A stretch of 64,000 nt of DNA, from positions 7,110,739 to 7,174,738 of the forward strand of contig JARUPZ010000013.1 in assembly GCA_031213475.1 (NCBI GenBank), given 5' to 3'. The notes beneath the pieces were generated by a model, which saw nothing but the letters and a program-made list of their open reading frames with translations, searched no databases and was not told the origin of the DNA. This DNA is from Nereocystis luetkeana (taxonomy: Eukaryota; Sar; Phaeophyceae; Laminariales; Laminariaceae). Of this stretch, positions 44,560 through 54,347 are shown piece after piece. The position numbers and the translations under genes were made by a program. Numbering within the stretch: position 1 is the stretch's first letter; the number at the start of each line of letters is the position of its first letter.

Positions 44560-46387
44560 CGTTTCAGTCCTGCAACCGTTCCATCTCGCGACGGGTCAGT
44601 TCTTCCCAGTTGTTATCGGTGTAGCGCACTCGCCAGTAGCGGTCTCTGTAATCGTACACTTGCCCCTGCAGTCGCAACCCACCGCCAAAGTCTTTCCAGA
44701 TGGTAAACCCTATCGGAAACAGCGTCAAGGCTTCGCGGCGACGAAGGGCGGGCGTACGAGGGGTGACTGAGACTGGGGTCGTGTCTTTTAGTCGGGTCGG
44801 GGTTGTACAAGTGCCAGAGTGCGATAAAACCGTCCAACTGCAAGGGTGTAAAACTCTGTAACACGTCATTCTCAGTTCGCCATCCTGTCTCTACTCCCTC
44901 TCTCGATCTCCCCTTGTACTCCCATCTAGTGGTGCCGGAGGCAGTGGTCGATCTGCGGCAGCTCACGAGCGAGTCTAACACTGACGAATTGCCTCCTTCA
45001 ACTGGCAGTTTGAAATCCGCGCCCCACGCATACTGTGCAAACTCGTCTGCTATCGAGTGTCTTAGTGTCAGAGGTCTGAGGTGGTACGGCTTCACATCTG
45101 CGGTGGATACATTTCGGGTACGTTGTTTTCTGCCTCGCATCGTTACTTGTACGCTTAGGCCTGTCTGTAATACTTCCGTGACCCTCCAAGGGCCTGTGTA
45201 GTGGTCGTGCTGCAGCTTCTTCCCTCTGCTGTCGCGGTGTTTGCTGCTATCGGACTCGCGCACCAGCACGAGGCTACCCTTCTCAGCGGTAACTCCGGCT
45301 GATGGTCTCGAGATGGCAGCGTTGGCTCGTGCCCGCGCCGTTACTCTTTGGCTGTCGCGCTTCTCGAGCGCCAGGCGGACTTCTCGGAGGTTCTGTCTGC
45401 GGCGCTCCACGAAGTTGTCCAGGCCGCCGCTCTGATCTGTCTCTTCTGACAGGGGTACCAAAGAGTCTAAAGACGTGCGAGGCTTGCGACCGAACAACAA
45501 CTCGAAAGGTGTCATGTTAGAAGGCAGTGACACGTCTGGTAGAGTGCGTTTGATCCATCTTGCCGGTGATACGTACTCGTCCCACCTCTCGGGCCACGAT
45601 CTACATAGCTCTGCCAACAGCTCTTGCAACCAACCTCCTAGTCTCTCTACAGAACCCTGTCCTCGCGGGTGGTCGGCTGGGCCGAACTTTATGTCCGCAT
45701 TCATCCAACGGCATAAGTGTGTCACTACTTCTGCTCTGAACTCTCTGCCGCCGTCGCAACGTACTGTCTTGGGTACACCGAGCGTTCGGCACAGCTCGGT
45801 AAGCGCTCGTGCTACGCCTAATGCTTGCTTAGTTTCTAGAGGGATACCGAAAGGGAACTTGGAGGCTCGATCTACTACCAGCAGAACGTACTTGTTACCT
45901 GAAAGGGAACGCGTGTCTATTTTCAGGATATCCATCTGTAGTTCATCCCACGGTTCTAGTGCGCGTCCGGGAAACATTGCGACGCGTCTGCGGTTGGGCA
46001 CCCGCATGACAACACGTATTGTCGCGTGTCGCGAATGACTGAAGGCCAGTGAAAGTGCTCTAAGACTAGCGCTAACGTGGTTCCTACTCCAGAATAACCA
46101 TGCAGAGTGTGTACCAACGCGAGTACATCGGCAACCATGGATTCGGGTATGGCTGGCAGGTTCCTACCTTTTCCGTCGGCAAACCTGATTACATCGTTCT
46201 CGTCTAGACTATACCCAGTCTCATCTACTTCCGCGGCGTTCGCATTGCTATCCTCCCGCAGACGCTTGCTAACCTGACCCAGATGAGCGTCGTTCCGTTG
46301 CCTTCTCGCGAGGCATGCCGGATTGGTGAGTACCTCGACCGCCCGGTGTATGACCGGCGTCCTCCTACCCGACGACAGCGGAACCTG
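44560..46387 (-). pseudogene. Integrase with chromodomain-like and Tudor-like tail
   Basis: Sense-strand pol 3' portion. The first frame (to 45956) carries the zinc-binding H2C2 region: VHTLHGYSGVG followed by YVLSCGC. A frameshift, shared with the inverted copy, leads into the 464-codon frame 46007-44613. There the catalytic D, D, E are D26 (LQMDILK), D85 (RCDGGREF) and E121 (GSVERLGG), with 35 residues between the last two, as in retroviral-type integrases. A GPY-like region (GKKLQHDHYTGPWRVTEVLQ) follows, then a chromodomain-like stretch (RWEYKGRSREG, FTPLQLDGFIALW). After another frameshift, GFTIWKDFGGGL, YDYRDRYWRVRYTDNNWEEL and TRREMERLQD resemble a Tudor-like module seen at the end of some gypsy pols. 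Such tails usually read histone marks to guide insertion. Two frameshifts make this copy inactive. Confidence 0.8.
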
Positions 46388-46499
46388 CCCCCCTGCTGAA
46401 AGCACCTTTTTCAACAGCTCCATATAGCGGCTGGTCGACTCCTTCAGGATCTGGTCGTTGGGCAGTACGATCAAGGCATCGAGGCGATAGAGCAGAGCA

Positions 46500-46770
46500 C
46501 GGACACGGCTTCCGAGCGAGCAAACGACGGACGAGCAAGACGCCGGAGCGAGGAAATGCACGGCGTCGTAGCGGGGGAACGACACAGCGGGCGGCGGGCG
46601 AACAAGACACTGGAACGGGCTAACGCACGGCGTCGGAGCGAGGAGCGGCGCAGCGAGCGGCGGACAGGCAAGACACCGGAGCGAGGGAACGCACCGCGTC
46701 GGAGCAAGGGAGCGGTGCAGCAAGCTGTGGACGAGCAAGACACCGGGACATGGGAGCTGCGCACGGGCAA
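46500..46770. repeat. GC-rich minisatellite, unit about 66 bp, ~3.5 copies
   Basis: Units begin near 46515, 46581, 46647 and 46724, sharing GAGCAAGACACCGGAGCGAG-like and CACGGCGTCGGAGCGAG-like words. It sits directly upstream (in element sense) of the integrase segment. Confidence 0.75.
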
Positions 46771-46889
46771 GGGAGGTAGAGAGGCAACGGGGCACGGAAT
46801 AGCGATGGAACGGCGTAACGGCAAAGCGAGACAAGAAAAGAAACGGCGCACGGGAAAGCGAGGGTCCACTGGGCGTGATGCTCAATAAT

Positions 46890-47075
46890 CGCTCCACGTC
46901 TTCAACTGCTCCATCTCGCGGCGGGTTAGCTCCCTCCTCCCGATCCTGGTCGCAGTAGCGTATTCGCAAGTAGCGATCTCTGTAATCGTACACCTGATTC
47001 TACGGTCTGAGATCGCTACCAAAAGTCTTTCGTAGAGCGATTCCTATCGGAAACAGGGGCAAGGCTGATCCGGGT
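46890..47075 (-). pseudogene. Second fragment of the Tudor-like pol tail
   Basis: Minus-strand frame LPLFPIGIALRKTFGSDL, then VYDYRDRYLRIRYCDQDREE, matches the tail at 44.6-44.8 kb (TLFPIGFTIWKDFGGGL, VYDYRDRYWRVRYTDNNWEE) with substitutions and a stop. It shows the element contains pieces of at least two pol copies in series. Confidence 0.7.
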
Positions 47076-47591
47076 TGGTGATATCTGAGCCGCTCGGTTG
47101 ATCTCGGTGACTTCATGCCGTCGCAGGCTTCCGACGAACGCGTCGCCCTCCCCCCGTCACGAGAATGGAAGCGAAAAACGAAGCGAAGGGGAGGAAGAGA
47201 ACTGGAGAGCCTAACAGTCAAGCGAAGGCAAAATAACACATACATGTCAGGGCAAGATCCTCCTTGATGTGTCCTTTTCACGGCCAAAAATTAAAGAGAA
47301 AACAACGAAGCGGTAAGGAACAAAATAACTACGATGAACACGAACATACACAGCGAACACGGGACGCAGGTAAACTGCTGGACACATGCGACGGAGTACG
47401 GGTGTCAGTAAAGGTCATAGCCAGCGCAGTCGGGTGCCCGGGCATGCGGGTTTGCAAGAAACACACAAGCAAACAAACGACCGAACTATCCACTATAGCG
47501 AACAGAATAAACAACAAGATCAAACATGAGAGCCACAAAACGGACGAACGACAAAGAACTAAATAAAAACAGGCAGCAAGCCCCGTGGCAA

Positions 47592-47880
47592 GGCTCGGAC
47601 CTAGAGGGGCCTGGTTGCTGTCTCCCTTCAGCATGGGCGACAGCAACAAAGGTCCCAATAGGTACAGACCCGACCATTCTGTTCATTCACCACGTCTAAA
47701 GAAACAAACAAACGAGCAGACAAACAAAAGAAGGCGGATAAAAAGGAACCAAAAGAAAAGAAAACAGGTATAAGCCCCGTGGCTAAGGCACAGGCCTAGA
47801 GGGGCCTGGTTGCCGTCTCCCTTCAGCATGGGAGGCAGCAACAACGGTCCCAATAGGCGCAGACCCAATTAATCTGGGCA
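47592..47880 (-). other. Two rod-like hairpin units, about 195 bp apart
   Basis: Plus-strand coordinates. Unit 1: ACCTA (47599-47603) pairs with TAGGT (47659-47663), GGG with CCC, and GTTGCTGTC (47614-47622) with GACAGCAAC (47639-47647). Unit 2: GCCTA (47794-47798) pairs with TAGGC (47854-47858); the inner stem is kept with one C-A and one T-G. The outer closing pair changes A-T to G-C on both sides, a compensatory change. Each unit is followed by a TACAGACCC or GCGCAGACCC box. Confidence 0.6.
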
Positions 47881-48207
47881 TCCACTCAAAAGAAATGAAG
47901 CGAACACAACGAACACAAAACATACAACAAAATGTGCTGCGTTCCCAGCGACGCAGAGCAAAGCGTCGCGGGTTTGACGAGTGGCGTACGGCGAGAGCAG
48001 CCGATACGCAGACAGGCAAATGATAAGCGAATGTCAAGATAAGATATAGGACGAGTACAGCCGCAGTGAAACACGGGACGTCAGCAAAATAGCAGCCGGT
48101 AAGCACATATATACATGTACACGGTATACGAGAGTGTGTTAATCTCCTGCTGCCCGCACAGCATGTGAAATCGGCGGTACAGACCAGCCGAACATATTAG
48201 TATTCCA

Positions 48208-48262
48208 GAGAGACCTCGTTGTTATCTCTCCGCCGGATGGAGACGGCAACAATGGTCCTCTC
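48208..48262 (-). other. Third rod-like hairpin unit
   Basis: GAGAG (48208-48212) faces CTCTC (48258-48262), with further paired blocks TTGTT/AACAA and TCTCC/GGAGA inside. A related GGCTCAGACAAACCC box follows. Confidence 0.45.
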
Positions 48263-48689
48263 AGGCTCAGACAAACCCATATATATGTTATGCATGCGCC
48301 AACAAGGTGAGATAGGAAAATCATAATGCATCCGGCCGTTCCTGTCTCCCGCTCGCCCTTCGTTGCAGGAACATGTTGCGATGGCGGAACATAGAAAATA
48401 TTACAAATATCAACTCCAATAAAAGCGGGAAAATCAGTACAACCAGCAGCAGAGCAGCATAATGAGATAAGCGCAGATATCAGCACCGATACAAGCGTGA
48501 AAATCAGTATAACCAACTGAAGCAGAGTAAGATGTTGAGCGCGACTCACACCTGTAATGAATAAGCGGATCGACAACTAATTGTATTCCAGGTGGCAAGT
48601 GCATACGCTGGATACGCTCAGCAGCTATACGCCCACAAAATAAACGAAGCAAAATTGTAGACAGCGTACTAACAGACCGTGTAGGTAGG

Positions 48690-48880
48690 ACAGGCACAGA
48701 CCTCGTGGAACTTCGTCTCTGTCTTCCACGACGGGTGAAGAGACAACACCGCTCCCACGAGGCACATACCTATCTCTTCTATACTATATCTGACAAATAC
48801 AGGTAGGAGAGGCACAGACCCTATGGAGGCTCGGATCAGAGACCGTAACCACGTCCCCACAAGGCACAGACCCATCTCCA
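48690..48880 (-). other. Hairpin units with CCTCGTGG-type stems
   Basis: CCTCGTGG (48701-48708) pairs perfectly with CCACGAGG (48755-48762). The next unit has CCCTATGG (48819-48826) against CCACAAGG (48857-48864): six Watson-Crick pairs plus one C-A and one A-C on the plus strand, which become two G-U wobbles on the minus strand. Boxes GGCACAGACC and GGCACAGACCC flank them. Confidence 0.5.
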
Positions 48881-48984
48881 ATAAAACAGAACGCATGCTA
48901 GGTAGTAGGTAGGATAGGGGCAGACCTTGTGGAGGCTCGGTTCAAGACCATAACGGCACAGCAGTACCGTAATGCATCCAGGAA

Positions 48985-49512
48985 AGGCGCAGACTCAAAA
49001 GACGTGGTTGTCCTTCGAGCGCAGACCCATCCGGTTATTACGACAGTGGCGTAAACTCACGGCACAGTAGTACAGTAATGTAACCAGGACAGGCGCAGAC
49101 TCAATAGACTTGGATGTCGTTCAAGTGCAGACCCATTTATTACGACAACAGTGAGGAAATTAGCGTAGGATCAGCGAGAAATCCACGCATAACCGTACTA
49201 CAGTGGCGTGAAATCACGGCACAGTAGTACAGGAAAGTAACTAGGAAAGGCGCAGACTCGAAGGGCGTGGTTGTCCTTCGAGCGCAGACCCCTCCAGGAA
49301 TACATTAGTGGTGAGAAATCACAGCACAGAAGCAACGTAAATGTATTCAGGAAAGGTGCGGGCTCAAAAGACGTGGTTGTCCGTCGAGCGCAGACCCATC
49401 CCGTAAAAAAAAATAATGGTGGTGAGAAATCACAGCACCGCAGTAACGTACTATATTCAGGAAAGGTGCAGACTCCAAAGGACGTGGTTGTCCTTGGAGC
49501 GCAGACCCATCC
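48985..49512 (-). other. Five-unit short-hairpin array between GCGCAGAC boxes
   Basis: Stems (plus-strand coordinates) at 48994-49019, 49099-49126, 49257-49282, 49363-49388 and 49473-49499, mostly with the loop GTGGTT (second: TTGGAT). Each sits between a GCGCAGACTC-like box and a GAGCGCAGACCC-like box. Spacing is 105-110 bp, except for one 158-bp interval with an extra insert. Unit 3 pairs CTCGAAGGGC with GTCCTTCGAG; unit 5 pairs CTCCAAAGGAC with GTCCTTGGAG: the fourth pair flips from G-C to C-G. Units 1, 2 and 4 each have two A-C or C-A plus-strand mismatches that would be wobbles in minus-strand RNA. Confidence 0.65.
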
Positions 49513-49529
49513 GGTTATGACGACAGTGG

Positions 49530-51035
49530 CGAAAAATCAAAAGTGAACAAAAAATAAATAATGATCATAGTAAAAAAATAACAACAGCGGCAAACGTGCA
49601 GAAGACGAAAGAACATACCGTTAACAGACACACCGCGGTACAGCAGTACAGGAAATTAGCATAGGATCAGCGAGAAAACCACGCATACCCGTACTAAGGC
49701 AGTGGCGCGAAACCACGGCACAGCAGTAGTCAGTCGGGCGGTAGCAAAATCGCAGTACAGCAGCGGTTGTGGTGGCCAAATCGCAGTACAGCAGTAACAT
49801 AGCAGTACAGCAGCGGTACCGTGAACCTACTGAAGAGAGAGATAGAGAGGTCGACATGCAATAACACAGTGTATACTTGTACGTACGTAATTTTGCCTAC
49901 TCTGTAGTCTATTAAAATGATCTGACTCACAGTTACTCCGAGTAAAACGTTATTGCCAAGACAAATGAAAATGAAAAACGTGGCTTGCAAGGATGCGTAT
50001 CGACCTCTAACTTGCATGAACAATAACTATGAAAGGGGGATGGAAAAGGACGTGCCTTAAATTTGTGTGTTGCGTTAGCCGTGAGGCATTTTTATTTCAC
50101 AGATAACAGCAGCAACGAAGCGTGGCGACATGTGTTGCGTTAGCCGTGAGGCATTTTTATTTCACAGATAACAGCAGCAACGAAGCGTGGCGAAGCGGCG
50201 ACGGCAGCGGCAACATACACGCACGTGGTAAGGGCAGCACACAAGCACGTGACAGGCAAGCGACGGCAGTAACGACGTACGTGACAGCAGCTGGCTTGTG
50301 GAACACGAGCCTGAGAGTCTCATAAGCGAGCGCACTTGGACACTCGCGCTCTCAACCTCGCATCATCGACAGGCTTACGCTTATTTTTCATTCATTCTTT
50401 ATTTTGGCTGCTGTGTGGAAGAGGTGATGGGGGTCTGACAAGGGCGCTGCCAGCTTTAAGACTCCCACCTGCGCCATTTGTTCAATACGCGTCGAGCCAA
50501 GCACGCAAACTGAGGGTACCAGAGTGAGAATCAACGATGTGGACACGCGCCAGGGAGCAAGTCGCTTCCTGGTTGTGTCATGCATCATGAATTATACCAG
50601 GTACTCAGGCATTCCCCCCGAAATAAAATAATTAATTGAGTACAGACCCCCTAAATAATGAGCACCCGTTGAGAGTCATGGGTGTTATCGTACGCGCGGG
50701 ACGCGCAGTACTGCTGCTGCTGTATCCGTGATACAGCCTACCCCGTAGTAGGTACCAGTGGGGTTGAGTTTCCACGTGATCAATGGTTGCATGTGGTCAG
50801 CGGTGGGTCAGAGTTGCTTGCAGGAAGAGCGCTATCAGCGCGTGTATCCCCCGTAGAGGCAAAGGAAAGGCGAGGTGCAACACACAAAAAAAAACAATAA
50901 AACGCTGCCACCCGCAGCTACCAAAAAAGTTACTCAAGATAACAAATGAAATCGAAAGGAACAGGTCGGGGGCGCGAAGGCCGCCGCTCGTTCCGGCACG
51001 GGAAATGCAAACCCGTGCAGTAAGCGCGCAGCATG
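49530..51035. other. Remaining leader of the LTR element; 65-bp tandem duplication
   Basis: No gag frame is recognisable on the minus strand. A 65-bp unit at 50066-50130 (TGTGTTGCGTTAGCCGTG...) is repeated at 50131-50193. A GGATCAGCGAGAAA-containing insert at about 49155-49180 recurs near 49663-49690. Confidence 0.5.
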
Positions 51036-51053
51036 TACAGGGACTGAACACCA
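51036..51053 (-). promoter_or_regulatory. Primer-binding site
   Basis: On the minus strand TGGTGTTCAGTCCCTGTA starts immediately after the 5' LTR (which ends GATTCA). It would pair with a tRNA ending GGGACTGAACACCA, i.e. a normal CCA-terminated acceptor. The tRNA species is not identified. Confidence 0.7.
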
Positions 51054-51495
51054 TGAATCGGATGCTGGCTGCCTGGGCTGAGGTCTTAAGTCATTGTCAC
51101 AAGGCAACACATGTAGGGTTCTCTAACAGTTGGTAGGAGTGGCAGCTGTGGACCCCAGGTTACCACTCAGAGGTGCATAACCCAAAAGGAGAACACAAAG
51201 ACGAGACATGAATGACCAACCTCAGTAACAGAGCAGAGCTAGAGTCCGACCGAGTCGAGAGGTGCGCTCCTAGGTCTCCAGGAGAGTAGGGCGAGCTTGT
51301 GGTTCTTCTGTGAAGAAGCTCCAACTGGAGATGGCTAGATGGTAAGTGATTGCTTGTTCCGTGACCGTGGCGATGGTCGCGGGAACTGAGTGAGACGGAA
51401 GGGGGATGAAGCCTTCCGTCCGGAACGGAGCTACAATAATATGAAAACGCCTCTATGTCATCATAACTCCTGAAACGGTCAGCCGAACCGTAACA
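51054..51495 (-). repeat. 5' LTR
   Basis: 442 bp, nearly identical to 42391-42836. Confidence 0.85.
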
Positions 51496-52243
51496 TGTCT
51501 GCCACATCCCCTGCGGGGGGGGCACGACAGTTTTGTGTCTTCTATTTTTTCTTCTTCCTTTTTCTTTCGATTCTCTCGTTTTCTTTGGTTTAGTTTTTTC
51601 TTCGAGTTCATCGTTTCTCTGTTTCATAAAATGTGTATGTCGTGCCTATCGTATCCAGTACGATGACATGATATTGCATTCCCCACTGCTGTGCTTACTG
51701 CTGTATACCTGGTACGTGGCAACGTATTTTCTCTGTGGCTAAGTTTATCGATAGGATTGAAGAACCGGCACGGACACTGGTTGTACAGCAAACAGACAAA
51801 ACGGAAAAATGGGAACGAAACAAAAAATGGGAACGGACGGTTTTTTTTAGAAAGCAAACCAATTGTGTACAACTCCAAGAAAAAAAGTTGACAGTCCTGT
51901 GGGGCTGTACAGCAGCCTTCGAATGAGCTGTCGCTCAGGCTGGAAGTCCTCGGCATCGCCGCGGTAACCAGCATCTAGAGAAATCACATAGAGCCAGCGT
52001 ATATCGCTTTTTGCGCCCACCCGAAGGCACGAGATGGAGCATGACCGTTCTGACGAGATCCTCTCACAGGGCTGGCCAAGGGGTTTCGCAGGATCATTTT
52101 GGTTCTCTGATACACCACATGGTTCTGGAGATACGGCTTGGTTCTCATTTTAGGCTTCGTTCCCGTTTTTCCGATTTGTCTGTTAGCAGCTGTGGATGGA
52201 TGTCGATGGGTACAAGGAAAGGTTTATGTGAAGAACACACACA
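51496..52243 (+). mobile_element. LINE 3' UTR relic, part 2, interrupted by a TIR element
   Basis: Continues the relic of 42053-42385: CCCTGCGGGGGGGGCACGAC, GTATGTCGTGCCTATCGTAT, GGCACGGACACTGGTTGTAC. It is cut at AGCA by the 394-bp element at 51791-52184 and resumes at AGCAGCTGTGGATGGATG, ending TTTATGTGAAGAAC plus (AC). Confidence 0.8.
51791..52184. mobile_element. 394-bp TIR element (MITE-3) with AGCA target duplication
   Basis: Ends AACAGACAAAACGGAAAAAT and its near-perfect reverse complement (about 29-bp TIRs, two mismatches). AGCA occurs directly outside both ends (51787-51790, 52185-52188). The tandem sister sequence at 52404-52412 reads TACAGCAGCT with no insert, which is the empty site. 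No ORF. Confidence 0.85.
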
Positions 52244-52322
52244 CGAGGTGTCAGCCTGGTGAAAAGCAGGTCTCCTGGTGTGTTTTGTACCAGTACTTTG
52301 TCTGTGGTGTGTAAATGATTTT

Positions 52323-52547
52323 GGCGTGGCAACGTATTATCTCTGTGGCTAAGTTTCTCGATAGGATTGAAGAACTGGCACGGACACTGGTTGTACAGCA
52401 GCTAGCTGGGGATGGATGTCGACGGGTACAAGGAACGGTTTAATGTGAAGAACACACACACGATGTGAGCCTGATGAAAAGCAGGTCTCCTGGTGGTGTG
52501 TTTTGTACCAGTACTTTGTCTTTGGTGTGTAAATGATTTTGGCCCAA
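52323..52547 (+). repeat. Tandem duplicate of a LINE 3' end plus flank
   Basis: CGTGGCAACGTAT...AAATGATTTTGG repeats the segment 51712-52322 minus the MITE-3 insert. It includes a LINE 3' end with GGTTTAATGTGAAGAAC plus (AC) near 52437-52460 and the downstream flank containing AAAAGCAGGTCTCCTGG. Confidence 0.75.
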
Positions 52548-52559
52548 AAGTGGCCAGGT

Positions 52560-53050
52560 ATTGTTGTTGTTCTCACATTAACTCTCTGACGAAGGACTCC
52601 GTGGTCACACAAAGGTGCTGGAGCCCTAGGAAGATCCGAAAAAAAAAAAAAACGAAAATTCGGCTGCCTGGTATATCCTCTCAACTATAATATAGAAGAG
52701 TACCCCCGTTCCCACCACTAACCAACTCGTGGCTGCTGACTACAGCGGATGCTGTCTGAAGTAGTGCTGCCTGCACCGTACGAAACGCACGGTAGTCGTG
52801 AAAACGAAAGAGGAACACACCTGCCTGCTATCTGGAGTGCTGTCGGAGTGAAGACTCGCGGGTATGCAGTGAAAAAAGGAGCAATCGAACCTTACTACCA
52901 CACGAATATCAACGATCGCCATCTCTTCCTGGACTGCTGTCTGACACAAAAAGGTGCAGCACAGTTATGATACCACGTCCCTGATAATTGCGTAGGTTAT
53001 TCCCCATGAAGGGTATACAACTCGTTAAACTACTAAGACCAGTGACGAGT
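52560..53050 (-). mobile_element. Unclassified repeat with (AAC) tail, copy 1
   Basis: On the minus strand it ends GTTAATGTGAGAAC plus (AAC), like the LINE ends here but with a different microsatellite. It is the reverse complement of 60205-60794, matching across TGGCTGCTGACTACAGCGGA and CCACACGAATATCAACGATC words. Probably the 3' portion of a second LINE family. Confidence 0.6.
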
Positions 53051-54347
53051 ACCGGTTGTTACTATTCTGCCTCGTGAAGAACAATACCAGGAAACAACAA
53101 ACTATGACTGCTTCTCTCGTGATGATAGTGTGCGCGCAGATCATGGGTCTCCGTGCACCGTCTTCCTGCCGCTCTTCATGGCCGCCTCATCGCCTTGGCC
53201 CAATCCACCCGCTCCTTTGCGCGTGCACTCGTTGCCATTCCCTTCCAGTCGTTTCCCTTTCTCCGTCATCCTGAAAAACAAAATGCTCCTCGCACTTGCG
53301 GTTCTGATCTGAAAAATAAAAATTCAGCCGCAGGGGGAGGTCAATCCGTCTCTTCCCCGCACGTCGACGCTCAGTCTCCCTCCTCCCTCGTCGTCGAATC
53401 CAGCCTCCTACCGGCACAATAGACTGTGCCGTAGTGTGGCCTGTGGTGGCGCCTGCCTCCGCGCACGGACACCCCGATTGAGCATTGCTGCTCTGCCGCA
53501 GCTGCCTAAAAAGACGCGCGAATCGTAGGTCTCGGTGCCTGACGCACCACGTACGACCCAACCCTACTGCCGCCTGAGCCTCGCGGCCACAGGCAGCAGC
53601 AAGAAGGTATCACTCCTTGAGGGTGAGTCCGGCCTTACACCCGCCAGAAAGACCTACCCCACTCGCAATTAGCCTGATAGGGCATGCCTCGCAGCATTCC
53701 TTGCCGAGGCAGCGAGGGGAACGGAAGTAGTGGTATACCTCATTTTGGCTAAAACCCTTTATTTATCAGATTCGCTGAGAAGATAGAGACGTAACGAGGT
53801 AGATGAAACAGCGAGATTTTTTTTTTTTTAATGAAATACCTGGTTTATATATATAATATACCTATATATCATATATATTATATATATATTCTTTTCAATA
53901 CCAGGTATCACTTTTTACTTTCCAGTGGGTGACTGTTTTTTAGCTTTATTTCAGTATTTTCACGAAATTTCGGTACTTACTTGTCGGTTTTTTCCTCTAG
54001 GAAAATACCGAAATTTCGGGAAAATACTGAAAAAACTGAAAAACACTCCTCGTTAAGATTACTCGCGGGAGGTTTTACCCTCAACGAGCTTCTGGACAAG
54101 CGGTGGTCACAGGTGTCCACCCTTCTCCCCCCCGGTACGTGCCTTCATTTTTTGTCGCGCATAGGGTTCAACACTCCCACTGCTCGTCGATGTTCATCGA
54201 ATGTAGCTAACTCACGCTCTCGCGCTTCCCGCTAATCATTTTTTTTGCCAGAAAAAGCCCCTACCAGCACGCATGCACTCGGTGATACTAGAAACCACGA
54301 AATTGATCTTGATAGGCACGCGGACCACCTACCAGCCACCGGGATGT
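53051..54347. other. No gene recognised; 84-bp foldback and AT-rich tract
   Basis: 53949-53975 (TTTCAGTATTTTCACGAAAT...) and 54006-54032 are reverse complements with one or two mismatches, a small foldback. 53850-53892 is an (AT)-rich palindromic tract bracketed by ATACCTGGT and ACCAGGTAT. 54125-54235 has faint similarity to the SINE body (GGTACGTGCCTTCATTTTT). A 124-codon minus-strand frame at 53187-53561 has no recognised domain. Confidence 0.4.

Larger units (their letters stand above)
42386..51499 (-). mobile_element. 9.1-kb Ty3/gypsy-type LTR element, non-autonomous, minus orientation
   Basis: LTRs lie at 42391-42836 and 51054-51495. ATGTC (or at least TGTC) flanks both outer ends, and the flanking DNA joins into one continuous LINE 3' UTR, so this is a complete insertion. 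On the minus strand each LTR reads TGTTACGG...GATTCA. Directly inside the 5' LTR is a TGG-starting primer-binding site, which sets the orientation. Interior in sense order: a long leader with hairpins (51.0-47.6 kb), a Tudor-like pol-tail fragment (47.07-46.89), a minisatellite (46.77-46.50), integrase with chromodomain-like tail (46.39-44.56), then an inverted second copy of the integrase segment (44.52-43.14). I find no gag, protease or RT, so it must have been moved by another element's enzymes. Confidence 0.85.

Noticed and set aside
47592-49512. CRISPR array
   Set aside because: Repeats are diverged, contain internal stems, have no constant spacer size, and lie within a eukaryotic LTR element.
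42391-51495. Plus-strand orientation for the 9.1-kb LTR element
   Set aside because: The sequence after the left LTR on the plus strand starts TGCCCTAG and does not resemble a primer-binding site, whereas the minus strand has TGGTGTTCAGTCCC abutting the LTR and the more complete pol in sense.
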